64,000 bases of DNA. It comes from Halotalea alkalilenta (GTDB lineage: Bacteria > Pseudomonadota > Gammaproteobacteria > Pseudomonadales > Halomonadaceae). Below, piece by piece: positions 18,416 through 26,995 of this stretch (its first letter is position 1; each line of letters starts with the position of its first letter). Location: positions 3,286,001-3,350,000 of the forward strand of contig NZ_CP015243.1 of the NCBI RefSeq assembly GCF_001648175.1, written 5' to 3'. The notes below the pieces were generated by a model, which saw only the letters and a list, made by a program, of their open reading frames with translations, was not told the origin of the DNA and did no database searches. The translations under genes were made by a program, and so were the position numbers.

Positions 18416-19270
18416 TCAACCGCGCTGCCGTACCGCTTCGAAAAGTCCGATGCCAGCTGCCACGGAAACGTTGAGACTCGACACTCTGCCCGCCATCGGC
18501 AGCTTGACCAGCGCATCGCAGCGCTCACGCGTCAGCCGCCTGAGCCCCTTGCCCTCCGCCCCCATCACCAGCGCGCAAGGCCCACGCAGATCCACCTCGA
18601 ACAGGCTTTGAGTCGCCTCCCCGGCGGTCCCATAGACCCAAACGCCCTGGCTGCGCAGCGTCTCCAGCGTGCGGGCGAGGTTGGTGACCTGATAGACCGG
18701 CACCGCCTCCGCCGCACCGGAGGCGACTTTACGCACCGTGGCATTGAGCGGTGCGGCACGATCCTTGGCAACGATCACGCCATGGGCACCAGCAGCATCG
18801 ACGCAGCGCAAGCAGGCGCCGAGGTTGTGGGGATCGGTGACGCCATCCAGTACCAGCAACAGCGCAGGCCGGGCCTCACGCCAGTCGTCGAGGCGCCAGA
18901 GCAGGCTCTGCTCCGCCTCGGCAACCAGCGGCGGGCAGAATGCCACCACTCCTTGATGATTGCCGCCTTGCGCGACGGCATCGAGCGCCTCGCGCGACGA
19001 ACGCTGGATATCGATGCCCCGCTCGGAAGCGATGGCACAGAGCTGGGCGAGACGCTCACCCGCGTCCCCTTCCTGAATCCACAGCTGCCTCGGCGGCTCG
19101 ACCCGATCGTTCTCGACGGACAGCAAGGCCTCGACGCTGTGCACCCCATAGACCGCCTCGCACCCCTTGGGTGGTACCGGCGAGGCGCCCGCCGCGCGTG
19201 CGGGGCGCTTCGCCGTGACACCCTCTGCACCGGGGGTACGGCGGGAGAGATTCTGATGACGACGTGCCAT
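18416..19270 (-). CDS. rlmB: 23S rRNA (guanosine-2251-2'-O)-methyltransferase RlmB
   Basis: 284 aa. An N-terminal substrate-binding domain (EAVYGVHSVEALL) is followed by a SpoU/TrmH catalytic domain with its three motifs: DPHNLGACLRCVDAAGA, ALVMGAEGKGLRR and LPMAGRVSSLNVSVAAGI. It methylates G2251 in the P-loop of 23S rRNA. The ATG overlaps the rnr stop by one base (TGATG), so it is coupled to rnr, as in enterics. The first ~35 residues are a basic, low-complexity extension not seen in E. coli RlmB. Confidence 0.95.
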   Translation of the reverse strand: MARRHQNLSRRTPGAEGVTAKRPARAAGASPVPPKGCEAVYGVHSVEALLSVENDRVEPPRQLWIQEGDAGERLAQLCAIASERGIDIQRSSREALDAVAQGGNHQGVVAFCPPLVAEAEQSLLWRLDDWREARPALLLVLDGVTDPHNLGACLRCVDAAGAHGVIVAKDRAAPLNATVRKVASGAAEAVPVYQVTNLARTLETLRSQGVWVYGTAGEATQSLFEVDLRGPCALVMGAEGKGLRRLTRERCDALVKLPMAGRVSSLNVSVAAGIGLFEAVRQRG

Positions 19271-22200
19271 CAGTCACGTCCTTCCGGCTTTTTGCCGCCG
19301 CGCCTCGGCCTGGAGGTTTTACCCGCCGAGGAAGAGCGCTCGCCCTCGCCGGCCGCGGCTTTGGCAGCGCCCTTCTTCGGCCGGGCCGGAGCAGCGGTTT
19401 CGGCCTTGGCCGCTTGCGCCTTGGCGGCGCCCTTCTTCGGCCGGGCTGGAGCAGCGGTTTCGGCCTTGGCCGCTTGCGCCTTGGCGGCGCCCTTCTTCGG
19501 CCGGGCTGGAGCAGCGCTCTCGGCCTTGGCCGCTTGCGCCTTGGTGGCGCCCTTCTTCGCCCGGGCTGGAGCAGCGCTCTCGGCCTTGGCCGCTTGCGCC
19601 TTGGCGGCGCCCTTCTTCGGCCGGGCTGGAGCAGCGCTCTCGGCCTTGGCCGCTTGCGCCTTGGTGGCACCCTTCTTGGCGCGGGCTGGAGCAGCGCTCT
19701 CGGCCTTGGCCGTTTCTGCTTTGGTGGTGCGCTTCTTCTCCCGGACTGGAGCAACGCTCTCAGCCTTGGCCGCTTCCGCCTTGGCGACGCGCTTCTTCGG
19801 CCTGGTTACAGCGGTGCTTTCTGCCTTGGCCGACTCGGCCCTGGCCGTATGCGACTTCTGCGCAGTCTTGGCATCGCTTTGTCCTTCGGACGACTGTCCA
19901 CTGCGCTTGCGTCTCCGCGGCGTGCCCTGCTCGGTGACGGCATCGCCGCGCGGAGCTTCGATTGCAGCGGGCTGGTCATCCTGCTGGCGTTTGCGACGCA
20001 TCCGCTCACGCCGACCCATCCGTCCTTTGCGCTTACGCTTGCCGCCCACCTCCTCGGTGGGAGCCGGCGGATTCTCGACTCGCGTCTGCCGCGCGCGGGT
20101 CGGGGTCCGAGCAGCCTTCTCGGCGATCAGGAAGTCGATCTTACGACTGTCGAGGTCGACCCGTGCGACCTGTACGGTCACGCTGTCGCCCAGCCGATAG
20201 GTGGTGCCGCTGCGATCGCCGCGCAGCTGGTGGCGCTCGGGCTGGAACTGGTAGTAGTCGGAAGGCAGCGCGCTGATGTGCACCAACCCTTCGATGAAAT
20301 AGTCATCCAAGCGCACGAAGATGCCGAACTGAGTCACCGAGGCGATCTTGCCGCCGAGCACCTCACCGACCTTGTCAGCCATGAACTCGCACTTCAGCCA
20401 GTCCTCGACGTCACGGGTCGCTTCATCGGCGCGGCGCTCGGTCATCGAACAGTGCTCGCCGAGCTCGACCATCTGCACGTCGGTATAGGGGCACCAACGC
20501 TGCGCCGGCTCGACCGGCGTATCTTCGACGCGCTCGACGTTGCCGCTCTTCTGCCCGCTGCGAATCACCGAGCGGATGGCGCGGTGGACGATCAGATCGG
20601 GGTAGCGACGGATCGGCGAGGTGAAGTGGGCATAAGCGGCATAGGCAAGGCCGAAATGGCCTTCGTTATGCGGCGAATAGACCGCTTGCATCATGCTGCG
20701 CAGCATCACCGTCTGGATGATGTCCGCATCGGGGCGCTGGCTGATCGCTTCACGCAGCACCTGGTAATCACTCGGGTTCGGCTCGTCGCCGCCGCCCAGA
20801 CTCAAACCGAGCTCGGCGAGGAACACACGCAGATTCGCCAGGCGCTCCGCGGAGGGGCGCTGGTGCACACGGTAGAGCGCCGGCAGCTTGTGCTTGTCGA
20901 GGAAGCGCGCCGTGGCGACGTTGGCCGCCAGCATGCACTCCTCGATGATCTTGTGGGCCACGTTGCGCGAGCGCGGAACGATCTTCTCGATCTTGCGCTC
21001 ATCGTTGAAGATGATCTGGGTTTCGGTGGTCTCGAAGTCGATCGCGCCCCGCTCGGTGCGCGCGGCGCGAAGCACCTGGTAGAGCCCATGGAGATCCTCG
21101 ACGGCCGGCAGCACCGCGGCATAGTCGCGACGCAGGAGACGCCCCTCCTCGCTTTCGGGCGCCTCGATCATCGCACCGACCTTGGTATAGGTCAGCCGGG
21201 CATGGGAGCGCATCAGCCCCTCGTAGAACTTGTAACGGCTGATCTCGCCTTTCTTCGAGATGTTCATCTCGCAGACCATGCACAGGCGATCGACGTCGGG
21301 GTTGATCGAACAAAGGCCGTTGGAGAGCAGCTCCGGAAGCATCGGCAGCACCTGCCCCGGGAAATAGACCGAATTACCCCGGCTGCGCGCTTCGACGTCG
21401 AGCGGCGTATCGACGCCGACGTAATAGGAGACGTCGGCGATCGCGACGATCAGCTTCCAGCTGCCCGACTTGGTGCGGTAGGCATGCACCGCGTCGTCGA
21501 AGTCCTTCGCATCCTCGCCATCGATGGTGACCAGCGGCAAGTCGCGTAGATCGACACGTCCATGCTTGTCCTGCTCCAGCACTTCGGCGGAGATCCCTCG
21601 GATCTGCGCTTCGACCTCGTCGGGGAAATCCGAGGGCAGGTCGTGCTCGCGGATCGCGATCTCGATCTCCATCCCGGGGTCCATCCGCTCACCGAGGACT
21701 TCGATCACTTCACCCTGGGGCCGCGCCCGAAGCGCGGGCTGCTGGGTGATGCGAACCGCGACCACCTGGCCGTCCCGAGCACCGTTGGTGGCGGTCGGCG
21801 GTACCAGCACCTCATGTGCGATGCGGGAGTTTTCCGGTATCAGCGCCGCGAACCCCGTCTCGCTTGAGTGTTCGCGGAAAATACCGATCAGCGTCTGGGT
21901 GTTGGCTGCAGTGACCTCGACGATGGTCGCCTCGGGGCGGCCGCGGCGATCGCGACCGCTGACCCGCGCCACCACGAGATCACCATCGAAGACGCGACGC
22001 ATCTGCCGCGGCGGCAGGATGAGATCGGGCTTTTCTCCATCCTTGCGCGAGAGAAAGCCGATACCGTCCCGATGACCGATAACCCGCCCCTCGATCAGTT
22101 CCGAGGGGTCGATGGTCTGGTACGCGCCGTCGCGAGTCTTGAGGATTTGCCCGTCGCGTTCCATGGCGATCATCCGCCGCCGTACCGCTTCTCGCTGCTC

Positions 22201-22362
22201 CTCGTCCTCGAGGCCCAGAAGCCGGCTCATGTTCTCGTGAGTCAAAGGCTTGCCATGGGCAGCGAGACGCTCGAGCAGGAATTCACGGCTGGGAATGGGC
22301 TTATCGTAATTATTGGCTTCGCGCTCGGCGTTGGGGTCTTCGCTCAACGTCCACTGCTTCAT
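19270..22362 (-). CDS. rnr: Ribonuclease R with a long repetitive Ala/Lys/Pro-rich C-terminal tail
   Basis: 1030 aa, about 200 longer than E. coli RNase R. Order: N-terminal winged helix, two cold-shock domains, RNB catalytic domain with the Asp cluster IDGEDAKDFDDAV (around residues 281-292), an S1 domain (GKIASVTQFGIFVRLDDYFIEGLVHIS), then a basic tail. From about residue 835 to 995 the tail is a run of 20-residue units of the form KKGAAKAQAAKAESAAPARP, encoded by exact-period 60-bp repeats. RNase R degrades structured RNA 3' to 5'; the basic tail of the E. coli enzyme helps unwinding and controls stability. First gene of rnr-rlmB. Confidence 0.95.
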   Translation of the reverse strand: MKQWTLSEDPNAEREANNYDKPIPSREFLLERLAAHGKPLTHENMSRLLGLEDEEQREAVRRRMIAMERDGQILKTRDGAYQTIDPSELIEGRVIGHRDGIGFLSRKDGEKPDLILPPRQMRRVFDGDLVVARVSGRDRRGRPEATIVEVTAANTQTLIGIFREHSSETGFAALIPENSRIAHEVLVPPTATNGARDGQVVAVRITQQPALRARPQGEVIEVLGERMDPGMEIEIAIREHDLPSDFPDEVEAQIRGISAEVLEQDKHGRVDLRDLPLVTIDGEDAKDFDDAVHAYRTKSGSWKLIVAIADVSYYVGVDTPLDVEARSRGNSVYFPGQVLPMLPELLSNGLCSINPDVDRLCMVCEMNISKKGEISRYKFYEGLMRSHARLTYTKVGAMIEAPESEEGRLLRRDYAAVLPAVEDLHGLYQVLRAARTERGAIDFETTETQIIFNDERKIEKIVPRSRNVAHKIIEECMLAANVATARFLDKHKLPALYRVHQRPSAERLANLRVFLAELGLSLGGGDEPNPSDYQVLREAISQRPDADIIQTVMLRSMMQAVYSPHNEGHFGLAYAAYAHFTSPIRRYPDLIVHRAIRSVIRSGQKSGNVERVEDTPVEPAQRWCPYTDVQMVELGEHCSMTERRADEATRDVEDWLKCEFMADKVGEVLGGKIASVTQFGIFVRLDDYFIEGLVHISALPSDYYQFQPERHQLRGDRSGTTYRLGDSVTVQVARVDLDSRKIDFLIAEKAARTPTRARQTRVENPPAPTEEVGGKRKRKGRMGRRERMRRKRQQDDQPAAIEAPRGDAVTEQGTPRRRKRSGQSSEGQSDAKTAQKSHTARAESAKAESTAVTRPKKRVAKAEAAKAESVAPVREKKRTTKAETAKAESAAPARAKKGATKAQAAKAESAAPARPKKGAAKAQAAKAESAAPARAKKGATKAQAAKAESAAPARPKKGAAKAQAAKAETAAPARPKKGAAKAQAAKAETAAPARPKKGAAKAAAGEGERSSSAGKTSRPRRGGKKPEGRD
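19381..19860. repeat. Eight tandem 60-bp repeats in the 3' part of rnr
   Basis: Units begin at 19381, 19441, 19501, 19561, 19621, 19681, 19741 and 19801, all exactly 60 bp, with a decayed partial unit before 19381. The middle units differ at few positions; those nearer the catalytic core (19681 on) are more diverged. Adjacent units alternate between RPKKGAAKAQ and RAKKGATKAQ, so there is a 120-bp higher-order period. Length is always a multiple of three, so copy-number change would keep the frame. Confidence 0.97.
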
Positions 22363-22538
22363 GAATACGTCCCTGACTGATTGGATACCGACCGGCTGGA
22401 TGCGGCGAAAGAATGAGGGCGCGGCATGGGGGACTTCGCTGTGACAAAGACGAACGCGCGCTCGGGAGATGTGAGGGTAACGGAGGTATTGCCGTGGAAC
22501 CCGATCACGGATTCATATGGAGTGGTTGACATGCGACG

Positions 22539-22568
22539 AGTATAGCCGCCACTTAGGTGCGAACCCAA
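22539..22568 (-). promoter_or_regulatory. Candidate promoter of rnr-rlmB
   Basis: Minus strand TTGGGT (22568-22563), 18-bp spacer, TATACT (22544-22539). It would start a leader of ~170 nt before the rnr ATG. It is back-to-back with the tRNA-Leu promoter, about 65 bp apart. Confidence 0.5.
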
Positions 22569-22608
22569 GCGGCGTTTCCGTCTCGCGGTGCTTTTCATCC
22601 CGCCCCTC

Positions 22609-22636
22609 TTGCAACGGAGAAAAAAAAAGGTATTAT
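22609..22636 (+). promoter_or_regulatory. Promoter of the tRNA-Leu cluster
   Basis: TTGCAA (22609-22614), 16-bp spacer containing an A8 tract, TATTAT (22631-22636), followed by a GC-rich discriminator (CTGCGGCC) typical of stringently controlled stable-RNA promoters. The first tRNA begins 54 bp downstream. Confidence 0.65.
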
Positions 22637-22689
22637 CTGCGGCCACTTGCCCGAGGCATCCCGAGCAGATGGGATGAACCGAACTGCAG

Positions 22690-22776
22690 GCCCAGGTGGC
22701 GGAATTGGTAGACGCGCTAGCTTCAGGTGCTAGTGTCCTTACGGACGTGAAGGTTCAAGTCCTTTCCTGGGCACCA
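22690..22776 (+). tRNA. tRNA-Leu (anticodon CAG), copy 1
   Basis: 87 nt including encoded CCA. Acceptor GCCCAGG/CCTGGGC, D arm with AATTGGTAGACGC, anticodon stem GCTAG with loop CTTCAGG, a long class II variable arm (TGTCCTTACGGACG) and GGTTCAAGTCC T loop. It closely resembles E. coli leuT/leuV. It reads CUG, the dominant leucine codon in this GC-rich genome. Confidence 0.97.
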
Positions 22777-22822
22777 CTGTCCTTTTCGGCCAGATTGATA
22801 TATGCAAGGGCAAGACTGCAAG

Positions 22823-22909
22823 GCCCGGATGGCGGAATTGGTAGACGCGCTAGCTTCAGGTGCTAGTGTCCTTATGGACGTGAAGGTTCAAGTCCTTTTC
22901 CGGGCACCA
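22823..22909 (+). tRNA. tRNA-Leu (anticodon CAG), copy 2 (variant)
   Basis: 87 nt including CCA. Same body as copies 1 and 3, but the acceptor is GCCCGGA/TCCGGGC and one base of the variable-arm loop is changed (CTTATGGAC). Both acceptor changes are compensatory, so it should fold and function. Confidence 0.96.
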
Positions 22910-22961
22910 TATCGTTAGACCCACCATGTCAGGCCCCACGAAAGAGCGGTGGTTCGGACAA

Positions 22962-23048
22962 GCCCAGGTGGCGGAATTGGTAGACGCGCTAGCTTCAGGT
23001 GCTAGTGTCCTTACGGACGTGAAGGTTCAAGTCCTTTCCTGGGCACCA
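22962..23048 (+). tRNA. tRNA-Leu (anticodon CAG), copy 3
   Basis: 87 nt including CCA, identical to copy 1. Spacers between copies are 46 and 52 bp and unrelated to each other, so the array probably grew by tRNA duplication within one transcript. Confidence 0.97.
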
Positions 23049-23059
23049 AGATCATTCGA

Positions 23060-23087
23060 GAACCGGCCTCTGGCCGGTTCTTTCGTT
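23060..23087 (+). terminator. Terminator of the tRNA-Leu cluster
   Basis: 9-bp stem GAACCGGCC/GGCCGGTTC, 3-nt loop, followed by TTTCGTTT, 11 bp after the last CCA. It also faces the end of rhtA and may act on both strands. Confidence 0.85.
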
Positions 23088-23127
23088 TCCGCACGCCCAA
23101 TCCCACTCCACGCCCAGATCCCCGCGC

Positions 23128-24012
23128 CTACCGCTCGGCGCGCTTCGCCATCATCGGGCGGGAGGTCTGGGCGGCTCCCGCCGCGGCGACGATGATCGAA
23201 AGAACCGCCAGCCATTGCAGCGGCGTGAGCCGCTCACTTAGGAAGATCAGCCCCGACATGGCGGCAACTGCAGGCTCGAGGCTCATCAGCATGCTGAAGG
23301 TGCGCGACGGCATCCGTCGCAGGGCGACCATCTCGAGCGAATAGGGCAAGGCGGTGGAGAGCACAGCCACCGCCAACGCGACCGGCAGCAAGGCCGGCAC
23401 GAACAATTCGCTGCCGAGTTGGGCAACGCCGATCGGCATCGCCATCAGCGCCGCTACTACCGTGCCGAGCGCCACGGTACGGCTGCCATGGTCGGTGCCG
23501 GCCTTGCGCCCATAGATGATGTAGAGCGCCCAACAGCCCCCGGCCGCAAGCGCGAACGCAGCGCCCAGTGGGTCGATCGGCGCCTGAGTCGCGCCTACCG
23601 GCAGCAGCAGCCAGAGCCCCAGTGCGACCAGGGCCACCCAGACGACATCAAGCACCCTGCGCGAGGAACAAAGCGCTACGGCGAGCGGACCGGTGAACTC
23701 CAGCGCTACCGCGATCCCCAGCGGCACACGCTCGAGCGCTTGATAGAACAGCATGTTCATCCCACCGAGCGCGAGACCATAGACCAGCAGCGAACGGCAG
23801 GAGTGCAGTCCAGGCCATCCGCCCCGCCAAGGGCGCATGATCACGCAGAGCAATAGCGCGGCGAGCCCCAGACGAAGGGCTGAGACGCCCACCGCTCCAA
23901 GCGCGGGGAACAGGGTCTTGGCAAGCGCCGCCCCGGTCTGGATCGAGACCATTGCCACCAGCAGCAGCACGACGGGAAACCAGATGGAGCGAGAGGCGGT
24001 CAGGAGGGGCAT
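23128..24012 (-). CDS. rhtA: Threonine/homoserine exporter RhtA (EamA family)
   Basis: 294 aa with ten predicted helices in two EamA repeats. Whole-length resemblance to E. coli RhtA, e.g. VPLGIAVALEFTGPLAVAL, AGGCWALYIIYGRKAG and ILSTALPYSLEMVALRRMP. An inner-membrane exporter that lowers internal threonine/homoserine. It faces the tRNA-Leu cluster tail to tail. The role is inferred from family similarity; other EamA exporters have different substrates, but this match is close. Confidence 0.88.
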   Translation of the reverse strand: MPLLTASRSIWFPVVLLLVAMVSIQTGAALAKTLFPALGAVGVSALRLGLAALLLCVIMRPWRGGWPGLHSCRSLLVYGLALGGMNMLFYQALERVPLGIAVALEFTGPLAVALCSSRRVLDVVWVALVALGLWLLLPVGATQAPIDPLGAAFALAAGGCWALYIIYGRKAGTDHGSRTVALGTVVAALMAMPIGVAQLGSELFVPALLPVALAVAVLSTALPYSLEMVALRRMPSRTFSMLMSLEPAVAAMSGLIFLSERLTPLQWLAVLSIIVAAAGAAQTSRPMMAKRAER

Positions 24013-24137
24013 GAGCTGTCAGCGGTCAGGCGCCGTAGCGACGGCAAGTGGATAAGGGGGCCCAAGGCTAACACGGCTGCCCAACGAGCGCGCCATGCTG
24101 GTGCACCCTTCCGCCTCGCCTCAGCCCCCTCGCTCGC

Positions 24138-25073
24138 TCAGTAACGCGAAGGCCTGCGAGCATAGCGTTCGAGCTGCCAACCGCTGGTATCGACCTGCGA
24201 CTCCAACTGCGACTGGCTGCTCGCCGGCAGCCCGGGGAAGAAGTCGAGTCCAGTACGCGCCTCGATCTCATCGATGCTGACCAGGTAGCGATCGAGCGGT
24301 TCGTCGCCACGCACGCGCTGGGGCATGATGAAGGCCAGGGCCCGGGGCCCCTGCCCCGGCTCTCCAGGCGCGACGATGATTTTGTAGAAAGCCTCGGGGA
24401 TCGAAACGCAGGTCGGCAGCTCCAGCTCGATCAAACGCGCCAGCGAACGTTGACATGAGGGGAGCCATTCGAAGCTCTCGCCGTAGATCGGCCCGCTGAC
24501 CACCCAGAGCGTGCCGAATCGGGGCAGCATGTCGTCCATCACCGCAGCCTCGAGGCGCTGCCACAGCCTGCGATTGAGATCGGGGCGCTGCGGGGCGATG
24601 TTGGTCATCAGGAAGGTCTGCCGCTGGGCTTCTCGCCCATAGACGCTGGCGATCGCGTAGTTCGGCGCCATATGGCCGCGATCGTAGCCGCTGCCGGTGT
24701 AGGCATCCGACGACAGCGGCAGCCCCGATCGCCAGTCGCGCTCGAATCCGTCGGGGCGTGGCAGACGGTAGGCGGGATGATTGGCATCGAGCCGGTAGAG
24801 CACCCATAGCGGGGTCATCCGCAGGTCCGACCAGCCGACCAGGAAACCTTCATTGCGCAGGATGCGATGGAAGGTGCGCCAGTCCAACGAGCGCTGCACC
24901 GCAGGCGGTCCTTCCCAGCTCATCCGCTCGCGATGTTCCTGCTCGCTGTAGTACCAGAGTCCGCCGATCACCGCGGCGAAGACCAGCCCCAAAAGCCCAC
25001 CACGCAACAGCTTGCGAATCCAGCCGAATGGCCAAGGCAGAGACGCCGAACGCGCCTTGCGACGTCGCGCCAT
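24138..25073 (-). CDS. Membrane-anchored DNA/RNA non-specific endonuclease (NUC/EndoG family)
   Basis: 311 aa. A basic N-terminus and one hydrophobic helix (about residues 23-42) suggest a signal anchor with the domain in the periplasm. The beta-beta-alpha-metal site is complete: DRGHMAPNYA with the general-base His at 134, and TNIAPQRPDLNRRLWQRLE with Asn167 and Glu175 as metal ligands. The family cuts single- and double-stranded DNA and RNA. There is no adjacent inhibitor gene. It could serve nutrient scavenging or clearance of DNA at the cell surface; this is inference. Confidence 0.85.
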   Translation of the reverse strand: MARRRKARSASLPWPFGWIRKLLRGGLLGLVFAAVIGGLWYYSEQEHRERMSWEGPPAVQRSLDWRTFHRILRNEGFLVGWSDLRMTPLWVLYRLDANHPAYRLPRPDGFERDWRSGLPLSSDAYTGSGYDRGHMAPNYAIASVYGREAQRQTFLMTNIAPQRPDLNRRLWQRLEAAVMDDMLPRFGTLWVVSGPIYGESFEWLPSCQRSLARLIELELPTCVSIPEAFYKIIVAPGEPGQGPRALAFIMPQRVRGDEPLDRYLVSIDEIEARTGLDFFPGLPASSQSQLESQVDTSGWQLERYARRPSRY

Positions 25074-25351
25074 CAGCTCTCACCCCGCCCGGACTTCATC
25101 CTCAGGCGGCACACGATGCGCAGCCGCTCGATCAACGGCAAAAAAAACGATCCAGCCTTCACGTCTTGCTCTTGTCATGCGTGGAACGGCCCAGGGCTGC
25201 GCCCGGGAGGAATAACTCAGCGCCTACAGGCCAACGGAGAACATTGTCTCCAGGTCATGGCGACTCTCACTGAGGTGACGATCTGCCACGCCCGCGGCAG
25301 TATACCCGGATGCACCGTTACCCGCCCGCCTCGGCCGCGAGGAAAGAAGAA
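25074..25351. other. Gap between the endonuclease gene and the spoVR terminator
   Basis: About 280 bp upstream of the endonuclease gene. No gene with codon bias or homology was found on either strand and no clear promoter boxes were recognised; an A6 tract lies near 25140. The rest of the gap to spoVR is the hairpin at 25352-25370. Confidence 0.45.
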
Positions 25352-25370
25352 GGCCCGCGCGAGGCGGGCC
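25352..25370 (-). terminator. Terminator of the yeaG-yeaH-spoVR group
   Basis: 7-bp stem GGCCCGC/GCGGGCC with a 5-nt loop. Read on the minus strand it is followed by TTCTTCTTTCC. It lies 22 bp after the spoVR stop. Confidence 0.75.
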
Positions 25371-25391
25371 CGATCATAGCGAGAAATGGGG

Positions 25392-26960
25392 TCAGTGCAG
25401 CTCGGTGTCGCTGCTCGGCCACTGGTAGCGCTGAACCAGTTCATCACCCTCGCGCGACTCGAGCCGCACCGGGAATCCCCATAATTGATGCAGATAGCGC
25501 AGTACCGAATGCACCGAACGCTCCATCGGACGACGGTCGCTACGCTGGTGGCGCAGGGTCAGCGAACGGTCACCATAGACGTCGGCCTCCCAGACCTGGA
25601 TGTCAGGCTCGCGATGGCCAAGCGCGTACTGGGACGAAAGCGCCTCGCGGAGCTGGCGATAGCCATCGTCGTCATGGATGGCGCCTATCTCGAGCGTCTC
25701 CTCGCGATCATCGTCGAGCAGCGCGAAAAGACGCAGATCGCGCATCACCTTGGGTGAGAGGAACTGCTGGATGAACGACTCGTCTTTGAAGTTCTGCATC
25801 GCAAAATGCAGCGTCGGCAGCCATTCCGAGCCGGCGAGCTCGGGAAACCAGCGACGGTCCTCGTCCGTCGGCGCCTCGCAGATCCGCTTGATGTCGGTGA
25901 ACATCGCAAAGCCGAGCGCATAGGGGTTGATGCCGTTGTAGTAAGGGCTATCGAAACCCGGCTGGGCCACCACCGAGGTGTGCGACTGGAGGAACTCGAG
26001 CATGATCCCCTCGTCGATCAGCCTCTCGTCGTAGAGCTGATGCATGATGGTGTAGTGCCAGAAGGTCGCCCACCCCTCGTTCATCACCTGAGTCTGGCGC
26101 TGGGGATAGAAGTACTGCGCCATCTTACGCACGATGCGCACCACTTCGCGCTGCCAAGGTGCGAGCAGCGGCGCGTTCTTTTCCAGGAAGTAGAGCAGGT
26201 TCTCCTGCGGCTCCGCCGGATAGCGTCCGCGCCGATGCAGCCGCAGCGGATCGTTGCTGTCATCCTCTTGCTCGCCCCCGGCCTGGAGCGGGTGCGGAAT
26301 GGTGCTCCATAGCATGTTGACCTGCGACTGCAGGTAGGCCTCGCGCTCGGACTGGCGCTTCGCCTCCTCGGCGGCGGAGATCGGTGACGGGCGCTTGTAG
26401 CGGTCGACGCCGTAGTTCTGCAGCGCATGACAGGCGTCGAGCAGCTGCTCGACCGCATCGACCCCATGGCGCTCCTCGCATTCGGCGATGTAGCGACGGG
26501 CGAACACCAGGTAGTCGACGATCGCCGACGCATCGGTCCAGGTACGAAACAGGTAATTGCCCTTGAAGAACGAATTGTGCCCATAGCAGGCATGCGCGAT
26601 GACCAGGATCTGCATCATCAGCGTGTTCTCTTCCATCAGATAGGCAATACAGGGATCGGAATTGATCACCAGCTCGTAGGCCAGTCCCATCTGCCCGCGG
26701 CGATAGGCCTGCTCGACCGACAGGAACTGCTTGCCGAACGACCAGTGATGGTACCCGACCGGCATGCCGACACTGGCATAGGCATCCATCATCTGTTCGG
26801 AGGTGATCACTTCGATCTGGTTGGGGTAGGTATCGAGCCGGTATTGCGCGGCTACCCGTGCGATCTCCCGCTCGAAACGCTCGAGATCGGAGAAACTCCA
26901 GTCAGACCCTTTGCTCGGCTGGCGCTCGTCGAGCCCTTCGCGCGCATGGACTTCAGACAT
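25392..26960 (-). CDS. ycgB: SpoVR family protein (YcgB-like)
   Basis: 522 aa. SpoVR motifs run throughout: WSFGKQFLSVEQAYRRGQMGLAYELVIN shortened to its WSFGK core, HACYGHNSFFKGNYLF, MNEGWATFWHYTIMHQLYDE and INPYALGFAMFTDIKRIC. It is the third member of the yeaG-yeaH-ycgB stress group; the E. coli orthologues are induced by RpoS under nitrogen starvation. The start at 26960 has GAGGAGG in front and gives the normal length; the longer frame overlaps yeaH. 35 bp after yeaH. Biochemical function unknown. Confidence 0.93.
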   Translation of the reverse strand: MSEVHAREGLDERQPSKGSDWSFSDLERFEREIARVAAQYRLDTYPNQIEVITSEQMMDAYASVGMPVGYHHWSFGKQFLSVEQAYRRGQMGLAYELVINSDPCIAYLMEENTLMMQILVIAHACYGHNSFFKGNYLFRTWTDASAIVDYLVFARRYIAECEERHGVDAVEQLLDACHALQNYGVDRYKRPSPISAAEEAKRQSEREAYLQSQVNMLWSTIPHPLQAGGEQEDDSNDPLRLHRRGRYPAEPQENLLYFLEKNAPLLAPWQREVVRIVRKMAQYFYPQRQTQVMNEGWATFWHYTIMHQLYDERLIDEGIMLEFLQSHTSVVAQPGFDSPYYNGINPYALGFAMFTDIKRICEAPTDEDRRWFPELAGSEWLPTLHFAMQNFKDESFIQQFLSPKVMRDLRLFALLDDDREETLEIGAIHDDDGYRQLREALSSQYALGHREPDIQVWEADVYGDRSLTLRHQRSDRRPMERSVHSVLRYLHQLWGFPVRLESREGDELVQRYQWPSSDTELH

Positions 26961-26995
26961 CTTCTGCCTCCTCGAATCGAGAGCTTGGGCGCCGT

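Noticed and set aside
19381..19860. CRISPR array
   Set aside because: The 60-bp repeats have no unique spacers, are contiguous, and translate in one frame as part of RNase R.
18608..21549. Long plus-strand frames (up to 761 codons) opposite rnr and rlmB
   Set aside because: They run antisense to strongly conserved RNase R and RlmB, arise from the third-position GC bias and the 60-bp repeats, and have no family resemblance or ribosome-binding site.
23128..25073. Nuclease gene next to tRNA genes as part of a mobile island
   Set aside because: No integrase, no repeat of the tRNA 3' end was seen nearby, and rhtA and the stress operon beside it look chromosomal.
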